From: Wuchereria bancrofti
Taxonomy: Eukaryota > Nematoda > Chromadorea > Rhabditida > Onchocercidae
Length of the DNA: 64,000 nucleotides
Direction: 5' to 3'
Assembly: GCA_005281725.1 (NCBI GenBank)
Contig: SSBO01000012.1
Location: 17,134,603 to 17,198,602 of the forward strand
The notes beneath the pieces were generated by a model. It saw only the letters and a program-made list of their open reading frames with translations, was not told the origin of the DNA and did not search any database. Position 1 is the first letter of the stretch. Every line of letters starts with the position of its first letter. Of this stretch, positions 1-15,072 are shown piece by piece. A program made the position numbers and the translations under genes.

Positions 1-1176
1 AGTCTTGGCTTCTTCCTTTCCGTCACCACTACGATATTCACGTCTTTGTATTCACTCTTTCCTTTTCCAATTCTATCTCGGTATATTTGACACTGCTATC
101 AGTACTTATAAATCTGAAATTTTGACAAAAACAAGCTGACCAACGATTTACAAATGGGTTCAGTATGTGTCACCTTCTCCAAAGTTTGTAGTACTGTAGT
201 CCCCTTTTACAACTAATCTTCTAAGAAGAATATCAGGAATATGATACTTCGACTGATAAGAAGCGAACCAGAAAAGATGCATCGCACATTGCTCCAACAA
301 TTGTGGCAATAGCATTCCTTGAAATTACTCATCTATCATTGCTGTTTAGTGTTTATATAATATTTAATATCAATTTAATTTGTCTAGTTCGCAATAATAA
401 TAAAAGTGAATGAAGTTACTTTATTGGAATCTAATACCAACATTCCAGAATTCAGGTAAATGTTCGCGAAATCTTGGAATGATGTATTATCATGTTGAAC
501 ATCATATTAGAATGATATGTCATCCCAACGCTTACCACCGAAAATCTGGTTTCTGTACAGCATGACATGTCCTGTCATTCCTCCTCGCACTGTACTCTGA
601 ATCTCTCTGTTTACAGTGTATTTGCTGAAAGGAAAAACTTTGACTCACATATACAAAAACATCTGTCAAAACAAGTTGTGAACGTTTTACTTAAGACCGA
701 TTCATGCATTCTACAAATGAGAAAAGAATCATCATAAAAAAGGATAACAGATGACAGTCATCATTACTGTTTAATTATCACAGCTAATCTATTTGCTCTT
801 ACAAGCCATCCCGCACTGAAAGATCGATGCTTCATTCCCCCAGATGCATGTACTCTGGATTAATTTTCAAAATATAGCAAGTGAACAATCATCTACAATG
901 ATAAGCATAATTCATGCATCGCTTATTCATTTAAAAATAGTTTAATAGTTTTATATTTTATGATATGTTCACTTCAAATTTGACTTAATTCCATTATAGT
1001 CTCCGCTAATGATCGTTATATTTCTCTTCGTTTGAAGGAATCATGAGACAGAGAAAAGCTGACATTAACGAAACATTTCTTTATCTTGGGTTTATCAAGG
1101 TTGTCATTTCTCACACATTTTTCCTGTGCTGATTAAATATTTGGTAATTGTGAAGTAATGCATTGTTCATATATAT

Positions 1177-1177
1177 N

Positions 1178-1219
<42 letters not shown>

Positions 1220-1225
1220 TATTGA
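1177..1225. repeat. TA then GA dinucleotide microsatellite with N
   Basis: A (TA)n run passes directly into a (GA)n run. One undetermined base (N) lies at 1177 inside the TA part, so the true length is probably uncertain in the assembly. Confidence 0.9.
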
Positions 1226-2593
1226 TATTTATATAGAGAGATACTGATAAAAATATAAAAAAATATTCCATTTGAATATTTTGCACTATGTGAGATTATT
1301 ATTTCACAAGCTGACGTAAGAAATAAAGATACTAAAGAAGTACTGTATAGTGAAAACAATTTTAAGCATAAGAAGTATCGTCTCTCTCTCTCAGTTTAAA
1401 TGAATAAATCACACAAATAATAAACCCAATTTTTAAAATACACGATATATGTTAACAAAGAATTTCCTTTTTATTCACTGTTTGATTCATTACTGATTTG
1501 CATTAATTATATAGCATTATTAATGACTTTGGTCTTAGTTAGTAGCAAATGAATTACTTTGGAAATACTGAAAATTGAATAATGTTAGTAAAGTAATTTT
1601 GCCTTGTTCAACACTGTGTATTGGTGAGATGCTGAAGAAATTTATCACATATCAATTTTATTTCCATCTTTCATGTTCACATCTCTAAAAATTGTTCTTT
1701 CAAAATGCATTAAAAAGCTGAGTTTTTTTTTTCTGTAAAAGTGATCCAAACCAATAAAACCGGACTTTTAAAACACTTAAATAGCAGTCGTTCAAATGCT
1801 ATTCTTGCAAGCTCGTGTTCTGTTAATGAGAAGGAATGCTTTCCACTAAAATTTTTTCTCCATTTTTCGTTGTATTTTTTGCCTTCAATTCATTATATTC
1901 GCATCTTCTAAAATTCGGCTTATTTTTGACATCTATTTAAAAAAAATGATGTAGATAATAAGGATTACTGCATTCATCATGTAGCAACATGTCTTATGTT
2001 TACGAACAACGTGTGACTTTATAGGAAATTATTATTATGAACATTTAAAATGTTTACTGCTGAGGAATGTAAACTTGCTTAAAATTTCAAACAATCCATA
2101 AAATGCTGTTTCAAAAATAACTTTTCTAAGATTTTTTTAGATAGAAATTCAATTTATGATTTTTCTCTATTGAAAAATGATTTTTGTCCTTGTGAATAAA
2201 GCTTTAAAGAAATAAATATTTGTAATATTTGTAAATAATCTGCAATGAAACTTTCAACCAAGTCTGAAACAGCAGTGCCAAATAAATTTGATTGATGAAA
2301 GTATAAAAAAATGGACTGACCTTTCTCTAGCTGCTTTCTTACATCTAAATATAAAAAAAACCAGAATACCAGCTGAAGTAAAATTTATATACTCTTCAAT
2401 TTCTATTTGTATTTGGCAAATGATAATACGACATGTAGCGACTATGCAACGATATGGATATCAACAAAGCATGCAGTTATTATTACCTCAACGTGAACAT
2501 TCTCAACTCAAGCAGTCAAGCAGATTCTGCTTCCATCAAATCTCTCCTGGTAATTTACAACAATTTGAAAGCATTATCATCTCAAGTTACGAA

Positions 2594-2856
2594 ATCCGTT
2601 GTTATCAATGATGACAATATCTAATGCCAGATGCATCTCCTACTGTTTTTTTGGTCTTCTAAAAAGTCATCCGTTCATTCGTTTGGATATAAATAGAAGC
2701 GATAGAAATCATATATTTGATCAAGTTCAAATCATTAAGGAAGAATACATTTCATCGGTCTCGAATTATTTTTCAGTGGTATCAAAATTTGAAGACAAAC
2801 AATCTTTAGCTAACGCTTTTCTGACAAATCACAAAAAATTGAAGGAAAGCATTTTT
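2594..2856 (+). other. possible orphan exon or gene remnant
   Basis: An open frame of about 88 codons ends exactly at a strong donor, GTAAGT at 2857. Its residues are mixed and protein-like, with charged helices (for example QIIKEEYISSV and FEDKQSLANAF), rather than low complexity. An adjacent upstream stretch (about 2437-2622) is open in a different frame and also looks protein-like, which could mean a lost intron boundary or a frameshifted relic. I recognise no family and see no start, acceptor or downstream exon. It may be chance. Confidence 0.25.
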
Positions 2857-5800
2857 GTAAGTGAGGTGAATGAAGCCACTGCAGTTTTAGTCCTACTAAT
2901 ATTAGTTTTGCTTCTATAAACTAATCTAATGCTACCCGAATAGTATAAATAAGTAATCTGATTTCTAATGTTACTACATCGTTAAAGAAAGAGGTTCAAT
3001 TAATGCATATTCTTGTTATGAGATACAGATATGTACCTCTGCCGATTTGCACATTCAATTCAAGCATAATCTAGATCTGATATTTTAAGCTTATCCTGTT
3101 AGCATCCTTTATACAAAATGTTGCGAATTAAGAATCCAAGAAACGAATTATTTGAAACATTTATAATCTACCATTCCTCTTTCAAAAAGGTGAAAAGACT
3201 AACACAGGAAAAAATTTTATAATACTTCACTTTTCATTACTGCTTTATATGGTGAAAATATTCCACTCTCGGATAGACACAATTTACGCACTGAATTACC
3301 GGAATTTTATGGTTAGCATATTATTCAGGCCACAAACTGACAAACATTATACGTATATATATACGATTTTCAGAAACCCAGTATATTTAGTTCAAAATTC
3401 TTATTTACTTTACGTCAATAGAGAGAGTGGATAATCATTTCAAAAATTCGGGACATTAGCGCAGCTTAGTCACAGTAATGCTCTTTATGAACTAATATGC
3501 TATTTTGAGAATGTTAGAAACCATTATCGTTACTGCAAGTAGATGTAAAGAGAGGAAATATTTTCATGCTTCTTTAAATTCATTTATGATGTAAGAAGCG
3601 TCTTAGTTTACTTCTTTTAGTTATACTGTGCTAATTAAGGTTTCATCCATCTCCATAAATAATCATATATCATTGTTATCATAGATAAAGTTTGCAAGCG
3701 CTTTCTATTCAGCAAGTTTCTTAGTTGTTTAATCTATTTTTTTACTGTATCTTCGATTTCATTCATTTTCATTCAGCAAGAGCAGTTTTTCTGGTGACCA
3801 AAAAATATTCTTGGGCAAATGTTTAGTAAATTGAGCACTTTCGGGAAAAGACAACACTTATTGCTCTACGTAATGCAGCATTTCGAATGAATTTGTTGAA
3901 AAATCTAGTTGCAATTATTCCTTCTTCTAAATGATTTCTGTTATTTACAAGCTAACTTCAGTCTATGGAAATCCTGAGAAGCTTGAAATTTGTTAGCTGA
4001 GACACATTAATTGTCTATGCAAACTTTAATTCAAAAACCTTTCATAAATTCTATTAATTTTACTCTTATTAGAGTAAATAGGAACAAAGAAAGGAGCAGA
4101 TTAATCAGCAGATAACAAACAGAAGGACTGTTTTGAAATTTTCAATTGATTTTTAAATATGCATTTCAGTTAAAGTAAGTTTAATTTCACCTGCAGCAGA
4201 AGCAATTCTACATCAAAATCTATGTTGTCAGCGTTGTGGTCTTGATTAGTTGGTTGGAAGAAAACTAATCATCTCAGCTAATCTGTAATTTTTCTACATT
4301 ATCTTGAATGGTTGTGCGATGCTATCCTAGGTAAAATAAACAGAAATATGTGTATAAATTCGTTAATTTATATATATATATAATTCAGAAATAAATGTTT
4401 CGAAAATGAGATCTGCAAAAGATGGGATTAATGTTGCATTTAGGCTCAGTAAGTCCGGTTACTGATTTTTTCTTGAAATCCTATGTGATCAGGAGTTTTT
4501 AAATAAATTCAATTTAACATAGTGAATTCCCTCAGCGCGTCATTTGTAGAGTTAGAAGCATTGGAAAGCATGAGTAAGATCAATTCCTTGTCATCTAAAA
4601 CTTCAAATGTGTCACATTTTCTCGATGAAGATTTCCACAGGGCCATCTTCACCTGACAATCCTGATGGTTGTTGAAAATTCACAATATGGTGTTCTAAGT
4701 GACACACACAATACACGCAGCAAGTGCACAAGGAAAGTAAATCAGAAGAGATAGTTAATTCACTGAGTCAAAAAACCTAAAAGTGTATGTATTACATGAG
4801 TATAATCAGGAGAAATGGGAAATAATAGAGAAAATAGACAGGCACTTAGGGTATTTAAAAGTTGTGGGTGAAAAAGTAAAAGTGTTATATCGCTAAATTC
4901 TGGAATTTTTGATGTATCTTCACATAATCTTTTCGTTTGTATTCAGTGAAAAAAAAAATCAAAGAGAAATCTCGAAAAAGACGATATGTGGAGAAAATGA
5001 TTTGCAATGTTCTGAAGTAACCGAACTAATGGGAGTATGGAATGGGAAAAGAAAGGGTAACTGCCGGAAGGGAAGCAGACTGCACTATTATGGTGTAGTA
5101 TGTTGCTCAAAAAATGCGCCAAAAATGTACTTTGCTATGCGCAACCTGGCACCGAAATCGAAATTGGGAACACGACAGAAGAAAAGAGAGAGGGTGGAAC
5201 GATGGATTCGGGAGTAGAGCAGGGATAGAGAACGCAACGGGAACTGAAAGCATTGCAACTTCGCCAGCTCTATCATTCTCCTTCCAGAAGTTGCTCCTCG
5301 TCGTGTCGAATATAGCAAAGTAACATTTACTCCAATTTCTTCTTTTATCTCTCCCAGACATTTCTAAGTAAATCTCAAAGCCTCCTACATATTGTTCTAC
5401 AGTTCTTCCAGGAGATCTAACTCCTTCCTATAACGAAGCTAGTTAGCGCACCAAATTAACACATAGCTGAAACATTTTATTCAATCTGCGCTGCTATAGT
5501 AACTAGACATGTATCAAACGAAAACGAAAATTAACTCTAAAATTTTTCGGTGAGTTAGCAATTCTGATTTTCTATGTTGAGCTTCGAAGTGAGCCTAACA
5601 GTGTGTCATTCAAGCAACCAAGCAACTAATCAATGTTTGTACACGATTGCTATATTGTTGCAAATGGCCAGGATCGAAGTTGGCGAACCAGAAGATCTAA
5701 TATTTACAGCTATCTACACGATACCTTTCTTTGACACCATTCTTCTCTTTTTTGAACACTCCATAAATCATTTCGCCATATTCTTTTCTCATCCCAGCGA

Positions 5801-6108
5801 TTTTATTTCTGCCACCGGTTTAATTTTCTTTTCTGATTTCTGACTTTCTCATCCATTTTCTTATGTTCTTAAAATTTCAAATGTCCCCTTATCGTAATAT
5901 TTCCTTAACATTCTTTCTACTCATTTTAGGATTGCTTTTTCGCATTTTATAAGACATTATCTCATGAAGTGAGGAGAAAAGTACCAATAAGTGAACAACA
6001 CCCTTTGAAAAAAGACTTTTCAAAGATTCCTTGAAAACTTATTGTCCCATGCAGGATAAGAAAATTCGGGAAAACACACTTTGAGCTCACTCAATTCGTG
6101 AGATTTCG

Positions 6109-6189
6109 TCATCTTTTTATATCATGTAAGCCAAAGAATAGTAATAATGACAATAATTTTTCTTTGGCTTACATGATATAAGAAGATGA
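6109..6189. repeat. long perfect-type hairpin (inverted repeat)
   Basis: The arms 6109-6138 and 6160-6189 are 30 bases each and reverse-complementary with one mismatch. They enclose a 21-base AAT-rich loop. The loop sequence is repeated almost exactly near 6324-6344, at the start of an AAT-repeat stretch. It could be a small MITE-like palindrome or a microRNA-type precursor hairpin. I see no coding sequence around it. Confidence 0.85.
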
Positions 6190-6324
6190 AGACTAGTAAC
6201 CATTCATCGAAAAATATAATTCAGAACTATGTAATCAGTAATCAGTTACGAGTTTAAAAATTATTTTCGCTACTATTCGTTATTCACTTATAATTTCATC
6301 TAATTTATTAGTGGAACGCAATCA

Positions 6325-6405
6325 TAGTAATAATGACAATAATGTTAATAATTAGTAATAATAATAATAATAATGATAACAATAATAATAATAGTAATAA
6401 TGAAT
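6325..6405. repeat. AAT trinucleotide-rich microsatellite
   Basis: Imperfect (AAT/ATA)n array interrupted by GAT, CAA and AGT units. On the minus strand it produces a spurious leucine-rich reading frame. Confidence 0.8.
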
Positions 6406-7142
6406 AATTTTTTCGCATTCTGTAAATACAAAATGGAATATAAGAGATAACATTAATCCACATCACTCCATATTGTATCACTTGAATTTCCAAACACTTG
6501 AAATGAATTTTGGTTTGATTTCCCTCCATACCGAAAAACTCAGTGACATTTGAGGGACTGTAGTCGAATCGAATCAATTCGTGATAAAAGGGAAACAGTT
6601 AAAAGCAAGCCACTGCGATGCAAACGTTCATGAACAACTCGGTGATCTACATTTGGTAACTGTAAATTTAAGTAAAATTTCATTTAGACATCCTTAAGAA
6701 TCTTCATTTTAACTTAACTAAAACAGAATAAAAAACCTCCATATACACCAATTATTAGTAAACAGAGAAACCTACTAATAAATATTCTTAAGTTAGAATT
6801 GTGAAGCAACAATTAACCTACTCATTCTTAGCATAAAGTGTCTTCTCATCTACTGTTTTAACAAATATACAAAGTCTCGCTTCATTTATATTCCTGCTTG
6901 AACCGTTTATAATGTTCATAAACGATAATTGACATACACATTATTTTCAATTATAACAAATTCATTTCGTGTGCAAACACCAGGAAATGAACAATCTTAT
7001 CCAAGACTGAAGAATCCTAAAAGCAATGCTCATGATAGCAACTGGTATTTAGCTATAAAAACTTAGCTTCTGAATAACTAACATATTCAGCCCATGAGAG
7101 TTCCACTGAAGCAATTAATTTCCTTACATCGTTTCCAGCACT

Positions 7143-9770
7143 TCAGAATATTTGCTAAAAGAAAAAATAAAAATGTCACCTTCAGTAATAGTTTACAAAG
7201 GGCACAATGAATAGTATTTCCTAGCGCATCACGATTCAAGGGCTTGAAATGCATTGCTATGTCAATTAGCTCTCTAGCCAATTCCAGTGTCAAATTGTCT
7301 GGCATCTCAAATATACCCGTAATCATAAATACCAACACCTTAAAATGGAACAATTTTTTTTATGATATTGCCTTTGTCCATTGTACAAACATTTTTTCAC
7401 GTGATTTTCAAAAGTTCTCAGATTACTTTATGCAGATTTAGAGACAATTTTTAGTAAGATAATATCTCTTTTGATGAGGTAATAATTTTTAATTTCAGTT
7501 TTTTACAGTAAAATCGCTAAATGTTAAAAATAGATTCCAGATTGTAATCGGGTACTGACTGTTCTTTGGACATTAATCCTTCATCATTTGCAATGAACAG
7601 AAAGCGAAAGTAATCAGAGCTTAAGAATAATGCACTTTTGGATATTTTAAGATCACCATCCCTACAATGTATGGTAAAATCGCTAGAAATAATTATATAC
7701 TCGTTAAAATACGATTCTGAAAACAACTTCCAATTTTCACTTTACCATATTTTTTTTCTGAATAGGAGGCATCTTAATTTCAAGCGTTATTTTCACATTC
7801 ATTATCGATTCTATTTAGATATCTGTTGGTATGACTGCATAAACAATAAATCAATTTATCAGAATTGAGAAGAGGTATTGCTGCGTCCATTAATCATCCT
7901 TCTTATCAATACTAAAGGGAAAACGAAAACATCTTACGCGCCCTCATCGCTGAAAACTTTGAAGCGAAAATCGTTGGTAGTATCGGCAGGTGGTGCTGGA
8001 ACCATACTCATCCAATTACTAAAGCCCAAATTAAAAGACTCTATACTACAGAGAAGATCAACCGTAATCAAGATTGTTTTCCCTGAAATATGCCACACTA
8101 ATATAGGTGGAAATTGAAATGAGGGAAACTATTTCTCGAAGAAATTTCCAAATTTAACTGGTCCAGAGAACTCGTTATTAGGCACAAAAAAAACTAAGCA
8201 ATTGTGAGATCCATACATTTCTGGCTTACTTCGTGTGAACTAGTTCAGATATTAGATTGATTCGTAAAACACTGTGTTAACAAATCCACAAACTGCGAAT
8301 CTCTAGGCACTCGAAAACTGTCCATTGATGAAAACGTCGTCACGGAACGTATAGCGGTTACAGTTCCTACAGAAAAATGAAGATATAATGAAGCAACTGG
8401 CAAAATCAAATTTGAGATATTTATCAATCGTGGTGTTTTCTTCCCTTCAGAAGCTTACACTTTTATTTCAAATCTAAATTTGCAATTAGTAAGAACATCT
8501 GCAGATGCGGATCTTACTGCAGTAGCTGCTTATTTAATCCACATGAATAGTACATTTATACGCTTACCAACCTTATGTCAGACTATTCCATAGCGTTAAT
8601 AAATATACAAACCACTGGTCTTTAATTCAGGAGAACTACTTTATTTTTATCTTGATTAAAATAAAATAAAGCAAAAATATAAAGATGGATAAGAATGAAA
8701 AAGTTCACGCATAAATCTCGAAAGTTCAATATGCTGTGGAACAAACGTGGTAATTATCATCTTCCAGGAGTCTAAACGAAAACTTGAATTCCTTAGGAGA
8801 CGGATGTGTTGTTACTACCCTACTTTGCTCCAAATACAGGTGTATCCTAGGTCTCGATGGTACACCAAAGTTGGTTCTGTACAAATGTACCATCCTGGAA
8901 AGAACTCCGTATTTAGTTCGACGTAAGATACCGGGAGAAGATCATGAAGAATTACTCCGAAAATAGAGGTCCAACAAAATTATCAAAATGAAACTCCCAA
9001 CAGCATTTGCAAGTAGCAACTTCGCCGTAATTATTTATAAAATACGAAGTTTTATACCACTCATGATTAGCAGTGCGATAATTGGTGCAGAACGTTTCGG
9101 TATCACCGAAAACATTGAAGCCATTAACTGGATGAAAAATCTGCACTGGCCAATCATAAATAAATGTTATTTCTGTCGGGTCCTCACCATAAACTTTCAC
9201 AAGCGATTCCATTTCGCAGAACAGACCCATTCAACCAGTCTAAAAACGTGAGCTAAACTACAAAACACGCATTGCCAGTCTATCTAATACTTTAAACGCA
9301 ATCTTCATTTCCTGCATTTATTCAAATTTGAGAAGTATGAAACTTCTACAGCAATATTCAAGCCAAGCAGATGTATCAAGCACCAATCGCTGACAAAATC
9401 CTGTTTATTTGTTTGAATCTCATAACACTGAAGATACACGACAAAGATGTAAAACATAGCCCTATTCCAGGAATTCCCAATTTTTACTTGGAAATCGATC
9501 GCTTTCTTCCAACGGAAAGTCCCATACGCCTAAATACCGTTAAGCGGTATACAAGCACATTTGCTACCACGAGCTATTTTCCCGATCTTTGTCAAGAACA
9601 CTAAGAATGGCATTTAGGCTTTTCAGGTCAAAGAAATAAGTATGGGAAGAGAAAATTTGTTTAGCACTGAAACAGGTACGTCCAGATTCGTTTTTGCTAT
9701 TCCAAAATGCAAACGATTTGAATTTTCTCACATATTTCCAGGTCAAGACAGCCTGCTCAGCTGTAAAATT
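7143..9770 (-). CDS. MATH-BTB domain protein (BATH family-like), possibly damaged
   Basis: Several minus-strand exons join in frame into a MATH-BTB protein. Such proteins are usually substrate adaptors for CUL-3 ubiquitin ligases, and the family is expanded in nematodes. MATH pieces lie at about 9690-9770 (LTWKYVRKFKSFAFWN), 9460-9525 (VWDFPLEES), 8740-8911 (RIHLYLEQS) and 7938-8082 (FNLGFSNWMSM). The last exon ends in phase 2 at a GTAAGA donor and joins the BTB exon starting at 7682 to read FSDEGADFTIHCRDGDLKIS. The BTB end is at 7180-7338 (MITGIFEMPDNLTLELA), followed by a short last exon ending with TGA at 7143. The BTB exon runs into an in-frame TAG near 7517 with no GT donor close to where the domain should continue; using a GTACCC donor at 7555 would skip conserved residues. 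Start and middle exons (8.2-8.4 and 9.0-9.2 kb) are unresolved. Domain call is firm; intactness is not. Confidence 0.6.
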
Positions 9771-10178
9771 TAAAACTTCTTCAGTGTGATTTACATGTCA
9801 GTTAATAAACTCTGAATGAATGCATCAATCATTAACCTTTAGCAACTTTAATTCCAATAGACAGAACATAAAAGCTCACTAAACACCTGAGTTGCTTAAC
9901 TTTTATAGTCTGGTTTGAAGTCAAGTAATGTGAACCAAGAAAAATTAAAACTTTCCCTGCATTTCTAATAGCCTAAGAGAAAGTAAAAATCCACCATTAA
10001 AGACTGAATCAGTGAAAAGATGCCATAAGTTTTAATTTTATCATAACAGAATGTGAAACAATCTCAAAACATGATACAGTGATAAAAAATAGGTGAGCAG
10101 ATTAAAACTTGGTTTATTCAAAACGGTTCTCTTAATAATTATTTTAATAACAAAGTTGCAAGGCGACATGAAAGAGAT

Positions 10179-11752
<1,574 letters not shown>

Positions 11753-11796
11753 TCTGAACCTCAAACCAACGACAACCACCAGTTGAACCCGAAACA

Positions 11797-11803
11797 ACTG
11801 AAA
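11797..11803 (-). promoter_or_regulatory. likely trans-splice acceptor of thymidylate synthase
   Basis: A TTTCAG on the minus strand lies 45 bases before the tyms-1 ATG. The frame between acceptor and ATG contains no other ATG, which fits a spliced-leader acceptor. It could instead be the acceptor of an ordinary leader intron. Confidence 0.5.
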
Positions 11804-14800
11804 GATTTAAAATGTGGTGCTAAATGATGCGTTCATTTGATACAGCCATTGCTGCCGCGACATGTAGCCATTTTGTCTCACCGACGAGAGTTTCATTTCC
11901 ATCAGATGAAAAACTCATCCATTCAAAAAACTCATCCAAAGGAAGAGGATGAGATAGGTAAGGTGTCTGTCTACCTTAATAACTATATTCTATAGAGGAA
12001 GAAGGGCGAGTTTCTCAGCTGACAAATTTGGACATCTCTCATTCATAATATGGTTGGTAGAAAAGGAACTGCATATGAACCAAATAGTTTAAAAACAAGT
12101 TTGTCGGAAGATTCCATCCATTTTTCTGGGAAATAGTAGGCCTTAGCTATAATACTAGCCTGCAATACTCTCATCTTCTGAAAATTTATCTTTAGGATAG
12201 TTATTGCTCATACTCCAAGGATCGATGATATAAAAAAAACTTTGATGAAAAGGATGAAAAATATTAACAGAATCGCTCTGAAATTCTATCACTCCATAAT
12301 TATTTGTTTTCTTAAATGATAAGTTTCTGATCCTTAATCATCCTTAATGATTAAACTTTTAGCTGTTGTGATTAATATGTAGTGAATAACTTATTTCGAA
12401 ACGAAGATTTCGGTCAAAGAAACTTTTCTGCTTATCATATGGGCTGGAAATTGAGGAGCTTTCATTTTATTAATCCAAATTGTTATTAGTTTGGTGGAAC
12501 AGCACAGTGAGAATTGTGTTGTTGGCAAATTGATTATTTTTGGAAATTAATATCAGTAAGTTTAATTTAAGATCGAATGTTGTTTAGGTTGGTGGTGAAT
12601 CATACCTTCCATCATATCTATATATCATATCAGTCAAAGGGCATTTCAGCAACTGCAGTAAAAATGAAATGAATTCCAGGAAACAGTATCATTAGAACCA
12701 AATAATAGGTAGAGGAATAACGGTTGCCAATAAGTAAAAGTTCTTACAGATTTAGAATGTTTCATTCTTTGCAAATTTCCTCTTTGTGAAGAGCTGCTTG
12801 AGAGAAAAGTTCAAATGAGAGAAATAATCCGCAATATTTATTACTATCATCCTAATTTTGTCGGTATAATGTTTACTTTTATGTATTCCATTTTTTGTTG
12901 AAAGTTCAAAATTGAAAAAATATATCATTTATATACCAATCTTAATTTCTTTTAATGAAATTTTGAATTTCTTCAGTTTCTCTAGAAATTTTTGGCGGCT
13001 CAAATTCAAATATCATTTCAGAAAATTTCTTGATGATCAAAAAAGCCGTGGAAAGCCGGCAGTGTCTTCTTCATCAAAGAATACAGTAAGTGTGCATTTA
13101 ACATTTTACTTGAAGACAGTGAGAGATTCCTTTATTGGAAATCTACTATTTTTCCAACTGCTAAAAATGCAAAAGCCATCGGACTGCTTAGAATTTTCAC
13201 TATTTCGAGTTTTCTCCTTCCTTTGAGAGCATTTTATGATAATATTTTTGACATGAATTGAATCTGAACCTTGCTTTACTTTTAATTTGAACTGCATTTT
13301 GAAAATATTATCTGGAATAGAAATTGCAGGCGAGTACCGAAATGTGACACGGCTGGATGCAAAAGATGGCATTGTAAAATGCGACGAACATAGCCGAAAC
13401 ATTCAAATCACCTTTAAAACCCGTTATGATTGACATCCCTATCCACATATATCTTGTTGAATGATGGGACTGTGCACTCAATCGTTCACGCTGAGGTCTC
13501 CTTTTCGTTTAGCTTAACCACATGATAACGTCATTACTTGCTTATGAATTGAGCATAGACCCAGACAACAAACAGAGACATGACAAATAATTGTGGCAAG
13601 GTTGAAGTACGTCAAACAGTCCTGAAGTGCTGTTAGCCGGTTGCGATTTTGCCTCCATCAGTTTTGTCTACGCATTATTATAGAACGCCGCATTGCTTAT
13701 AACCGCCGACAATGCGGAGCTGGAATGCGACATAGAGACGAACCTCAATTGCTCAGCACAACAGTAGCTACCTTCTCATTGCACCACTAGTACACAACGC
13801 TTGGTCACCCATAAAACTCACCTGACAATGGTGAAGTGGTATACATAAATGGAATATTTTGATGGTCATTCTTTTTTGATGGATTAGGACAGCTATCTGT
13901 CTATATCGTATCCCAACGTAATTACGACTCTTTTTTGATTCAAATATTTAATCTTTGCGTACTGCAGTGAGAAAATTATGAATAATGAGAAGATTAAAAA
14001 TATAACACTGCAGGAAAAAAAAGTGCAGGATTGTAATATGCGAATACTTATGATAAAAAAGAATATGCCACTATGAAACCAAAGAATTGTGGAAGTAGAG
14101 TAGAGAAATACGTCTAAAATAGTTATTAATGCATATAAAAGAACCGATATGTACAATCTCGGTCCTATAAGGATATGAGGTCTAGCTGAGGACATTAAAG
14201 CTTTCGACTGTCAAAGCTTTCGACTGTATGGAGAAAAGTGAAGAGGAAGACTGAAGGTCTCATGTCTTATTGTATGATAAAAAAGGAATCAAAAAGTTTC
14301 GTGAATGGATGCGTGAACGATGATGGGTCAATGTCACTTATCATCCGACAGAACAACTTTCACAGAGAACGAAAATCTACAATGTGTCACATTTCAAACA
14401 ATTCACCACTGTCATCATTTCCATGATCACTTTAGAGCGGACATCATTTGCCGGTGAAATTTTCATGTCTTGTCCCATTTGGTTTGTCTATATACCTTGG
14501 AATCAGAAAATATTGTTCGTATTGTTGCTGTTATTATGACTGCCATTGTCGTGCTTTTTCGAGAACCTGTTCTCTCAATTTTCCAATATGATTTTGACTT
14601 TTTCTGAAGTATCAACTAAAATTCATAGCATCTTTTCAAAATTGGTTTCATTTTGTTCTTATGTATTTTTGATTTTCATGCAGAATGGAACTGGCCGAAT
14701 TGGAAAATTTCACGTTTTGGAATCATTAATTGTCCGCTCATTGTTTATTTCTACCAAAATGAAAAGGTTCGATTTATGAATGATAGTAACTTTATTTTAA

Positions 14801-15049
14801 TTTGGCAAGTTATAGATAAAAAAGTAACTTTACACCAGGACATTCTTTTAAATTTCTTTTCAATCGAAATTGATGCTCACTTTTCAAAATAATTTTTATA
14901 ATTTAAGATAGATAGGACGTCGACGAATTAGTTAATGTGAAGAACTTACCTGTAGCTTATTAAATCAGATTTCAAAAAGTTATTTTTATTTACTACCAAA
15001 GACACACGAAACTTTAGAATCATAAAACCTAATATTTAACTTGTAACAG
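11804..15049. other. intergenic stretch upstream of thymidylate synthase
   Basis: No supported gene. Two exon-like pieces are worth noting. At 13021-13086 (+) a TTTCAG acceptor and GTAAGT donor flank a short open stretch, and at about 13339-13400 (+) an acceptor opens a short cysteine-rich frame (KCDTAGCKRWHCK) before a stop. At 14681-14766 an acceptor-flanked open stretch (WNWPNWKIS in one frame) might be a 5' exon of the dermatopontin-like gene, but its phase does not fit the next exon directly. A 16-base tandem repeat lies at about 14197-14228. Confidence 0.5.
14197..14228. repeat. short tandem direct repeat
   Basis: A unit of about 16 bases containing AAAGCTTTCGACTGT occurs twice back to back. 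Confidence 0.8.
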
Positions 15050-15072
15050 AGAAACGGTCTGGCAAACTGCAG

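Larger units (their letters stand above)
1..7142. other. gene-poor intergenic stretch
   Basis: AT-rich DNA without a gene I can support. It holds a TA/GA microsatellite with an N near 1.17-1.22 kb, an open stretch with a good splice donor near 2.6-2.86 kb (listed separately), a short TA run near 4.37 kb, a long hairpin at 6.1 kb and an AAT-rich stretch at 6.3-6.4 kb. Open frames such as 4909-5217 and 5574-5843 (+) show no family motif and no convincing splice partners, so I treat them as chance openings. Confidence 0.6.

Noticed and set aside
1111..1359. Minus-strand open frame of 82 codons
   Set aside because: It is a translation of the TA/GA microsatellite and contains an unknown base.
4909..5361. 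Overlapping open frames on both strands
   Set aside because: Mutually exclusive frames without motifs or splice context.
6308..6577. Minus-strand leucine-rich open frame
   Set aside because: The leucine run comes from the AAT repeat; no other protein feature.
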